From the NCBI GenBank assembly GCA_964579825.1, contig CAZOHT010000003.1, positions 1-64,000 of the forward strand: 64,000 nt of DNA, in the 5' to 3' direction. Origin of the DNA: SPCO01 sp964579825 (lineage in GTDB: Bacteria > Chloroflexota > Limnocylindria > Limnocylindrales > CSP1-4). Below the pieces are notes generated by a model, which was given only the letters and a program-made list of their open reading frames with translations, was not told where the DNA came from and made no database searches. The position numbers and the translations under genes are program-made. This document shows positions 58,118-64,000 of the stretch, one piece after another; position 1 is the first letter of the stretch; each line of letters opens with the position of its first letter.

Positions 58118-59926
58118 GTGACCGAGCCAACGTCCTCCGATCCCGGAGCCGCGACCGGCGATATCGGACGGCTCATCGGCGAGCGCTACCGGCTGGAAGC
58201 GGTCGTCGGTCGTGGCGGCATGGCGACCATCTACCAGGCCCGCGACGAGCGTGGCGGCAGCCTGGTCGCGGTCAAGATCCTCCGACCCGAGATCGCGGCG
58301 GATCGGGACCTCGTGGAGCGCTTCCGTCGCGAGGCGCTGGCGGCCTCAGCCCTGCACCACCCCAGCATCGTGGCGTGCCTGGACACCGGGACGGATCCGG
58401 CCGGCCCGTACCTGGTCATGGCCCTGGTCGACGGTGAGGATCTGACCACCCGGCTCCGCCGCGAGACCACGCTGCCGCCTGCGGACGTGGCGCGGATCGG
58501 GCTGGACATCGCGCGAGCCCTCGGGGTCGCCCACGAGCGCGGGATCGTCCATCGCGACGTGAAGCCCGGCAACATCCTCCTCGCCACGGACGGTCGCGCC
58601 CTCATCACGGATTTCGGGATCGCCCGCATCGCCGACGACGCGGAGGGATCGGTGCCGGGCACGATCCTCGGTTCCGTCCAGTACTTCAGCCCCGAGCAGG
58701 CCCGTGGCGACGGCACGACCCCGGCGTCCGACGTGTACGGCCTCGGGCTCGTCCTGTACGAGTCGCTCACCGGCCTTCGGCCCTGGTCCGGGGAGACGTC
58801 CGCCGAGATCGCCCTCGCCCGGATCGGCGCCCCCGCCCCGTCGCCGCGTGCCGTCCGGACAGACGTCCCGGTCGCGCTGGACGCGGTCGTCCGGCGGGCG
58901 ATGGATCCGGATCCGGCGGGTCGCTACCCGGATGGGGCCGCCTTCGCCGCGGCCCTGGAGCGTCTGCTCGTCGCGCCGGCGCCTCGACCCAGGACCGATG
59001 AGGCCGCCGCGGTCGCGAGCGCTCGCCCCGTGCCGCCGCCCCCGCCGCGCGATCCCGTTCGAGCGTCGGTCCCCGGACCCACGCACGCGCCCGTCCCGGC
59101 CGGCGCCGCCGGCCCCACGCGGGCCGAACGTGGCCGGACGCCACTCCCGATCCTGGCGATGCTCGCGCTTGCCGGCGTCCTCGTGGGGGCGGTCGCGGTC
59201 GCCGCGTTCCCGGGCACGGGGACGGGCACGCTCGCGATCGCGTCCGACCCCCCGACGACCAGCCCGGAGCCCGAACCCACCCCGGATCCGACTCCCGACC
59301 CCACGCCACCGCCGAGCGAGGCACCGGTCGAACCCAGCCCGGACCCGACGCCCGCCCCGACACCGGCCGAGACCGCGCCGCCGGTCCCTGCGGCCGACCT
59401 GTGCGAGCCGATCTTCGGCTTCCCGTGCGGTCAGGACGCCGGCACGTACGGCCCGTCACGCTTCGTGCCCGCGGTCACCTTCGATCTGGGCGACGGCTGG
59501 TCGACCGGACTGCACAGCGGGGACCGCGTCGCCCTCGATCGGCCCGGGGGCCGTCTGACCTTCCTGGGCGATGTGACCCGGGTCTACCCGAAGGGCAGTG
59601 AGGTCGAGGCGACCGGGACCATGCGCAAGGTGATCAACCGGATCGCGGCGACGGACGGGACGACGTCCAGCAAGGTCCGCGGCCTCAGCATCGACGGGCA
59701 CGACGGGTTCTCCGTGGACCTGACCACCAAGGGCGACGAGATCCTGCCGATCCTTGGGATGGGTGAGGAGACCGTCTACCTGCAGCCCGGGGCGACCACG
59801 CGATTCGTCCTGCTGGAGGCCGGCGACCGCACGCTGGTCCTGGTCATCGAGCCGTTCCCCGGCGCATCGCTCAAGGACATCCTCGCGACCGCGGACGACG
59901 TCGCGGGCTCGTTGGACCTGCCCTGA
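58118..59926 (+). CDS. membrane Ser/Thr protein kinase (PknB type)
   Basis: The 602-residue protein has a cytoplasmic kinase domain: GRGGMATIYQA glycine loop, AVKIL (K53), HRDVKPGN (catalytic D147), DFG (165-167), then SPEQARG and SDVYGLGLVLYE. After a Pro-rich juxtamembrane segment comes one helix (about 347-367), an extracellular Pro/Thr linker and a 150-residue sensor domain with two Cys. It phosphorylates Ser/Thr on unknown proteins. GTG 58118 follows TATCGT (58105-58110) by 7 bases. The ABC operon follows after 49 bases, with its own -10-like box. Confidence 0.92.
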   Translation: MTEPTSSDPGAATGDIGRLIGERYRLEAVVGRGGMATIYQARDERGGSLVAVKILRPEIAADRDLVERFRREALAASALHHPSIVACLDTGTDPAGPYLVMALVDGEDLTTRLRRETTLPPADVARIGLDIARALGVAHERGIVHRDVKPGNILLATDGRALITDFGIARIADDAEGSVPGTILGSVQYFSPEQARGDGTTPASDVYGLGLVLYESLTGLRPWSGETSAEIALARIGAPAPSPRAVRTDVPVALDAVVRRAMDPDPAGRYPDGAAFAAALERLLVAPAPRPRTDEAAAVASARPVPPPPPRDPVRASVPGPTHAPVPAGAAGPTRAERGRTPLPILAMLALAGVLVGAVAVAAFPGTGTGTLAIASDPPTTSPEPEPTPDPTPDPTPPPSEAPVEPSPDPTPAPTPAETAPPVPAADLCEPIFGFPCGQDAGTYGPSRFVPAVTFDLGDGWSTGLHSGDRVALDRPGGRLTFLGDVTRVYPKGSEVEATGTMRKVINRIAATDGTTSSKVRGLSIDGHDGFSVDLTTKGDEILPILGMGEETVYLQPGATTRFVLLEAGDRTLVLVIEPFPGASLKDILATADDVAGSLDLP

Positions 59927-59975
59927 CCGTGGCGCGTGTCGCGAGCCCGTCGCTCGTCGCGTACCCTTGGGCCCC

Positions 59976-60884
59976 ATGCCGCTCATCGCCCTCGACGGAC
60001 TGACCAAGCGCTACCCGCGAGGCGTCGTCGCGCTCGACGGGCTGACCCTGGACCTCGAGCCCGGGATCATCGGGCTGGTCGGGGCGAACGGGGCGGGCAA
60101 GAGCACGCTCATCAAGATCCTGCTCGGACTGCTGCCGCCGACGTCCGGTCGCGCAAGCGTCATGGATCGCGATGTGGTCCGCCAGGGCATCGAGATCCGC
60201 CAGTTCGTCGGCTACATGCCCGAGCACGATTGCCTGCCGCCGGACATGAGCGCGACCGATTTCGTCAGCCACATGGCCCGGATGTCCGGGCTGCCGAGCG
60301 GGGCCGCCCGCGAGCGGACCGCCGAGGTCCTCCGGCACGTCGGCCTGTACGAGGAACGCTACCGGGCGATCGGTGGCTATTCGACCGGGATGAAGCAGCG
60401 GGTCAAGCTGGCCCAGGCCCTGGTCCACGATCCGCGGCTCCTGCTCCTCGACGAGCCGACCAACGGCCTCGATCCGGCGGGCCGCGACGAGATGCTCGCG
60501 CTCGTCAAGCGCACCGGCACGGAGTTCGGGATCGCCGTCATCGTCGCCAGCCACCTACTGGGCGAGATCGAACGCGTGAGCGACTTCCTGGTCGCCATCG
60601 ACGCCGGACGTCTCCTGCGCGCCGCGCCCCTCGCCGAGTTCACCGAGCGCACCGGCATCCTCGCGGTCGAGGTGGAGGAGGGCGGGGACCGCCTGCACGA
60701 GGCGCTCGTGCGGCGCGGGCTGGCCGCCACGCTCGACGGTCGGATCGTGCTCGTGCCCCTCGACGATGCCCGGCCGTATGACATCGTCCGCGACGAGATC
60801 GTCGGGCTGGACCTGGCGCTCGTCCGGCTGGAGCAGCGCCGCAAGGGCCTCGAGGACCTGTTCCGCGATGAGGTCGTCGCGTGA
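59976..60884 (+). CDS. ABC transporter ATP-binding protein (first of two)
   Basis: The 302-residue ATPase has Walker A GANGAGKST (37-45), the atypical signature YSTGMKQRVKLAQAL, Walker B LLLLDEPTNGLDP, and a switch His in VIVASHLLGEIERVS. The C-terminal extension of about 90 residues fits the DrrA/CcmA-like export class. TACCCT (59962-59967) lies 8 bases before ATG 59976. The permease gene overlaps its end by four bases (GTGA). Substrate unknown. Confidence 0.9.
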   Translation: MPLIALDGLTKRYPRGVVALDGLTLDLEPGIIGLVGANGAGKSTLIKILLGLLPPTSGRASVMDRDVVRQGIEIRQFVGYMPEHDCLPPDMSATDFVSHMARMSGLPSGAARERTAEVLRHVGLYEERYRAIGGYSTGMKQRVKLAQALVHDPRLLLLDEPTNGLDPAGRDEMLALVKRTGTEFGIAVIVASHLLGEIERVSDFLVAIDAGRLLRAAPLAEFTERTGILAVEVEEGGDRLHEALVRRGLAATLDGRIVLVPLDDARPYDIVRDEIVGLDLALVRLEQRRKGLEDLFRDEVVA

Positions 60885-61801
60885 CCCAGGCGAACGTGTC
60901 CGGACCGGGCGGCAACATCTACGACCTCGGCTACCAGGCCTACGACGGTCCGCGGCTCGGGCGCCGAGCGGCCCTCGGCGCGCTGTTCCGGAATGCCCTG
61001 CGTGCCTGCTACGGCATCGGCCGCGGCGGGCGGGCGAAGATCGTCCCCATCGCGCTCGGTGGCCTGTGCCTGCTGCCCGCCATCCTCGCCGTGGGCATCT
61101 CGGCGCTGGCGGCCCAGGCGCCCGGCGGCGGCGAGATCCTTGAAGAGGCCTCGCCCGTCCGCTTCGCGACCTACCACGGGATCATCGTGATCCTGGTGAT
61201 GCTGTTCGCGGCGGCCCAGGGACCGGAGCTGTTCGGGCGCGATCAGCGCTACGGCGTGTTGCCGCTGTACTTCTCACGCGTGCTGACCCGCACGGACTAC
61301 GCGCTGGCCAAGACCGGCGCCCTGTGGGTCGCGCTGCTGCTGCTCATCCTGGTCCCGCAGATCCTGCTGCTCGGCGGCCGGATCTTCGTGGCGCCGGACC
61401 CGATCGAGGGCCTCCGAACGGAGATCGGCTCGGTGCCGCAGTTCGTCGCCCAGGCAGTGCTGTCCGCGGGCCTGATCGGCAGCCTCACCGCGCTCATCGC
61501 CTCGCATACACCGCGGCGCGCCTACGCGACGGCCATCGTCATCGCGGTCATGATCATCCCGCCGATCGTCGTCGCGCTCGTCGGCAACCTCGTCGGCCAG
61601 GACGCCGCACGCATCCTCGTGCTGTTCAGCCCCGGCGACATCCTGGACGGCACGAACGCCTGGATCTACGACGTCATCCCCGACAGCCCGGTCGTGGCCG
61701 CGATGGACCTGCCAGGCCTTGTGTACGTCGCGGCCGCGTTGATCGGCATCGTCGGAGCCACGGCCTTGACGCTCCGACGCTATCTCGGGATCCGGACGTG
61801 A
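60881..61801 (+). CDS. ABC transporter permease (first of two)
   Basis: The 306-residue protein has an N-terminal cytoplasmic segment (GGNIYDLGYQAYDGPRLGR) and six hydrophobic helices between about 55 and 300. The opening phrase is typical of the ABC-2-like permeases paired with such ATPases. GTG 60881 overlaps the ATPase stop and the next GTG overlaps its own stop, so all four genes are one coupled unit. Confidence 0.85.
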   Translation: MTQANVSGPGGNIYDLGYQAYDGPRLGRRAALGALFRNALRACYGIGRGGRAKIVPIALGGLCLLPAILAVGISALAAQAPGGGEILEEASPVRFATYHGIIVILVMLFAAAQGPELFGRDQRYGVLPLYFSRVLTRTDYALAKTGALWVALLLLILVPQILLLGGRIFVAPDPIEGLRTEIGSVPQFVAQAVLSAGLIGSLTALIASHTPRRAYATAIVIAVMIIPPIVVALVGNLVGQDAARILVLFSPGDILDGTNAWIYDVIPDSPVVAAMDLPGLVYVAAALIGIVGATALTLRRYLGIRT

Positions 61802-62781
61802 GCGACCCCGTGGTCATGGACTGGGCCGCCCCCGAGCCGGCCACGCCGAGCGGCACCCCGGCCGTCGCCGTGCCGGCGCTCCAGTTGGACAACGTCTCTC
61901 GCTGGTACGGGAACGTCGTGGCGGTCAACGACGTGTCGTTCGCGCTGGGACCGGGCGTCACGGGGCTACTCGGTCCCAATGGCGCCGGCAAGTCCACGCT
62001 CCTGCACCTCATGGCCGGGCTGTTGAAGCCGTCGGCGGGGCAGGTGCTGATCCGCGGCCGCTCGGCCTGGCGCCAGCCGGGGATCTACCGGGACCTGGGC
62101 CTCGTCCCCGAGAAGGAGGCGGTCCACCCGTACCTGTCCGGCTACGAGTTCGCGTTGCTGAACGCCCAGCTCCACGGCGTCAGCGACCCCGAGGCCGCGG
62201 CGATGCGGGCGATCGAGACGGTGGACCTGGTGGACGCCGCGCATCGGGCGACCGGCACGTATTCGAAGGGCATGCGCCAGCGGGCGAAGATCGCCGGCGC
62301 CCTCGTCCACGAGCCGAGTGTCCTGCTGCTCGACGAACCGTTCAACGGGATGGACCCGCGCCAGCGGCTGCACATGATGGACCTGCTCCGGTCGATGGCG
62401 GCGGCCGGACGGACGATCCTGTTCTCCTCGCACATCCTCGAGGAGGTCGAGCGGCTGGCGGACTCCATCCTGGTCGTCCACGCCGGTCGGCTGGCCGCGG
62501 CCGGCGACTATCGCTCGATCCGGCGGCTCATGACGGACCGCCCGCACACGTTCCATGTCCGCTCGTCGGACGATCGTCGGCTGGCCGCGGCGTTGATCGC
62601 GGACCCGGCGGTGTTCGGGGCGGAGTTGCGCGAGGATGGCCTGTCGGTCAGCACCTCGGATTACGCGGCATTCACCCATGCGCTGCCGCGCCTGGCCGCG
62701 GCCGGCGGGATCACCCTTCACGAGGTCGCGCCGACGAACGACTCGCTGGAAAGCGTCTTCAGCTACCTGGTGCGGCGGTGA
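61798..62781 (+). CDS. ABC transporter ATP-binding protein (second)
   Basis: The 327-residue ATPase starts with an Ala/Pro-rich leader, then LQLDNVSRWYGNVVAVNDVSF, Walker A GPNGAGKST, signature YSKGMRQRAKIAGAL, Walker B VLLLDEPFNGMDP and the switch His in FSSHILEEVERLAD. It is clearly homologous to but diverged from the first ATPase. With two ATPases and two permeases the operon could form one heteromeric exporter or two related ones. GTGA overlaps occur at both ends. Confidence 0.9.
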   Translation: MSDPVVMDWAAPEPATPSGTPAVAVPALQLDNVSRWYGNVVAVNDVSFALGPGVTGLLGPNGAGKSTLLHLMAGLLKPSAGQVLIRGRSAWRQPGIYRDLGLVPEKEAVHPYLSGYEFALLNAQLHGVSDPEAAAMRAIETVDLVDAAHRATGTYSKGMRQRAKIAGALVHEPSVLLLDEPFNGMDPRQRLHMMDLLRSMAAAGRTILFSSHILEEVERLADSILVVHAGRLAAAGDYRSIRRLMTDRPHTFHVRSSDDRRLAAALIADPAVFGAELREDGLSVSTSDYAAFTHALPRLAAAGGITLHEVAPTNDSLESVFSYLVRR

Positions 62782-63503
62782 GCGCGTTCGGCCCGCTCGT
62801 CAACGTCACACTGCGCGGATTGCTCGGGCGTCGGCGCCTGCTGCTCATGATCCTGCTGGTCGCCCTGCCGGTCGCCATCGGCCTGCTGGTGCGCCTTGGC
62901 GGTGGCCGCGACGATGCCAGCGGGATCCTCGACGCGCTCGTCGTGCGGACCGTGCTGCCGCTGGTCGCGCTCGTGCTCGGGACGGCGGCGCTCGGCTCGG
63001 ACATGGATGACGGGACGATCGTGTACCTGCTCATCAAGCCGATCGCACGCCGCTGGATCGTGCTCGCGACCGCGGTGGTGGCGTGCGGGCTCACCGCAGT
63101 CCTCGTCGTCCCGGCCGTCGTCCTGACCGGCCTCCTCACGAGTGGCACGGGCTCCGAGTCGCTGACGACGACGTTCGCCTTCGCCGTGGCCGCACTCTTC
63201 GGCGGGATCGCCTACACGACGGTCTTCCTGGCCCTCTCGACGGTCACCTCGCGGGCGCTCGTGATCGGCCTGGCGTACACGCTGATCTGGGAGGGCGTCG
63301 TCACGGACCTGCTGACCGGGACGCGCTTCCTGTCGATCCGCCAGGCGACGCTCGGCGTGGCCGCCGCCCTGGGCGGGGAGCGCCCCGGATCCGACCCGCT
63401 CGTCCCCGCCGTGTCGGTCGCCATCCTGGTCGTCGCGACCGTCGGAGCGCTGGCGATCGCGACCCGCCAGCTGGCTCGGTTCGAGGTGCGCGGCGGCGAC
63501 TGA
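62778..63503 (+). CDS. ABC-2-type permease (second)
   Basis: The 241-residue protein has six predicted helices: one after RRRLLLMIL, one around VLPLVALVLGTAALG, others about 90-110, 125-150, 155-180 and 210-228. SDMDDGTIVYLLIKPIARR is the conserved cytoplasmic loop of ABC-2 permeases. GTG 62778 overlaps the ATPase stop. It is the last gene of the coupled four-gene unit. Confidence 0.85.
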   Translation: MSAFGPLVNVTLRGLLGRRRLLLMILLVALPVAIGLLVRLGGGRDDASGILDALVVRTVLPLVALVLGTAALGSDMDDGTIVYLLIKPIARRWIVLATAVVACGLTAVLVVPAVVLTGLLTSGTGSESLTTTFAFAVAALFGGIAYTTVFLALSTVTSRALVIGLAYTLIWEGVVTDLLTGTRFLSIRQATLGVAAALGGERPGSDPLVPAVSVAILVVATVGALAIATRQLARFEVRGGD

Positions 63504-63524
63504 TCGTCGCCGACCCCAGGGCAC

Positions 63525-63554
63525 TTGACGGTCGCTCTGACGGTCGACTAGAGT
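63525..63554 (+). promoter_or_regulatory. candidate promoter and direct repeat before the FTR1-like gene
   Basis: TTGACG (63525-63530) and TAGAGT (63549-63554) are spaced 18 bases. Inside, TGACGGTCG occurs twice (63526-63534 and 63538-63546), 12 bases apart, and may be a regulator site. Confidence 0.4.
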
Positions 63555-63634
63555 CAGCGGGTCAAGTCACCTTGAGTCCATCTGTCATGCACCCCTGCAT
63601 GCCGGGACCCGAGGACCCTCGAGGACCACCACCG

Positions 63635-64000
63635 GTGACCGCCGCCTTCTTCATCACGCTTCGGGAGGGGCTCGAGGCCGCCCTCATCGTCGGGATCATC
63701 GCGGCCTACCTCGTCAAGATCGATCGGCGTGACGCGCTGCGCGGCGTCTGGATCGGGGTCGGTGCCGCCGTGGCCCTCTCGATCCTGATCGGCGCCCTCG
63801 TGGTCACCACCGTCGGTCGCCTGCCGCTCGTCGTCCAGGAGACCGTCGAAGGTCTCGCCGCGGTCATCGCGGTCGTCGTCCTGACCTGGATGCTGTTCTG
63901 GATGCGGCGCCAGGGACGGGCGATGAAGGGCGAACTCGAACGCGGCGTCGACACCGCCCTTGCTGCCGGCTCGGTGATGACGCTCGCCGGCCTCGCGTTC
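63635..64000 (+). CDS. FTR1-family iron permease (cut by window edge)
   Basis: From GTG 63635 the first 122 codons read MTAAFFITLREGLEAALIVGIIAAYLVKIDRR, with the RExxE iron-binding motif (R10-E11, E14) in helix 1. Two more helices follow (GVWIGVGAAVALSILIGALVV and VIAVVVLTWMLFW) and the charged MRRQGRAMKGELE loop. FTR1/EfeU permeases import iron across the inner membrane. The C-terminal half, with the second RExxE, lies outside the window. The only nearby ribosome-site candidate is weak, and the predicted promoter implies a leader of about 70 bases. Confidence 0.88.
   Translation, partial: MTAAFFITLREGLEAALIVGIIAAYLVKIDRRDALRGVWIGVGAAVALSILIGALVVTTVGRLPLVVQETVEGLAAVIAVVVLTWMLFWMRRQGRAMKGELERGVDTALAAGSVMTLAGLAF

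Overview
The window is 64 kb of very GC-rich (roughly 70%) bacterial chromosome. It is densely coding on both strands, with many 1-4 bp stop/start overlaps, and no phage, transposon or CRISPR array is visible. Gene content (two F420-type LLM oxidoreductases, a nickel superoxide dismutase with its maturation protease, an ECF sigma factor with a DUF5667-like partner, TadE/TadG-like pseudopilins, a LysM protein with a Cys-rich N-terminus, GH57/GH13/glycogen phosphorylase genes) suggests a Chloroflexota genome, perhaps Limnocylindria-like. Actinomycetota cannot be excluded from sequence alone. Two 100-base N runs show that this is a scaffolded draft, probably a metagenome-assembled genome.

Layout. 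1-4.7 kb: 3' part of a beta-CASP nuclease, an MttB-family methyltransferase and a secreted Pro/Thr-rich SH3b protein. 5-10.7 kb: exonuclease III, a class V aminotransferase-like enzyme, an ACT/DUF5612-like pair, a Cys-less ArsC/Spx-like protein, a LOG-family nucleosidase and a Rieske protein. 10.7-16.7 kb: a MarR repressor with an MFS exporter, divergent from an LLM oxidoreductase; a repeat-rich intergenic block; a SIS-domain protein; a second LLM oxidoreductase. 16.7-18.3 kb: sodN-sodX (split by an artefactual gap) and a DUF1622-like protein. 18.4-23.4 kb: three TadE/G-like genes divergent from an ECF sigma/anti-sigma pair with a Gly-Asn-rich tail. 23.4-34.3 kb: a potassium channel, a LysM protein, a GNAT-amidohydrolase-holin-like-lysA-TPM operon and a DUF885 peptidase. 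34.3-44.8 kb: an alpha-glucan cluster, glgP-GH57-gntR-GH13 divergent from glgA. 44.8-51.4 kb: a hydrolase, a tandem ACT protein, a gapped DEAD-box helicase, a secreted EF-hand/His-rich protein, a nucleotidyltransferase-like protein, a decayed HAD gene, a tandem HNH protein and tRNA-Gly. 51.4-58 kb: an ABM protein, an aminotransferase, a large LuxR-type regulator, small unknowns and a PH/SHOCT protein. 58-64 kb: a Ser/Thr kinase, a four-gene double ABC operon and the start of an FTR1-type permease.

Working together. glgP, the GH57 and GH13 enzymes and glgA form one storage-glucan module. It shares an 87-96 bp divergent control region holding two palindromes, with a GntR-type regulator encoded inside the operon. 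sodN and sodX form a precursor/protease pair. marR appears to control itself and the downstream exporter through an operator lying on its own promoter.

The most general signal is at gene starts. At least 14 first-in-transcript genes have a TANNNT -10-like hexamer exactly 6-7 bases before the chosen start codon and no good Shine-Dalgarno, while operon-internal genes use AGGAGG-type sites or overlapping stops. This points to widespread leaderless transcription, and I used it to choose several starts. I did not find a clearly new multi-gene defence or biosynthetic system. The least explained items are the HEIGH-motif N-terminus of the GH13 enzyme, the nucleotidyltransferase-like protein, the tandem HNH protein ending inside a tRNA, and the iterated intergenic repeats near 14.2 kb.
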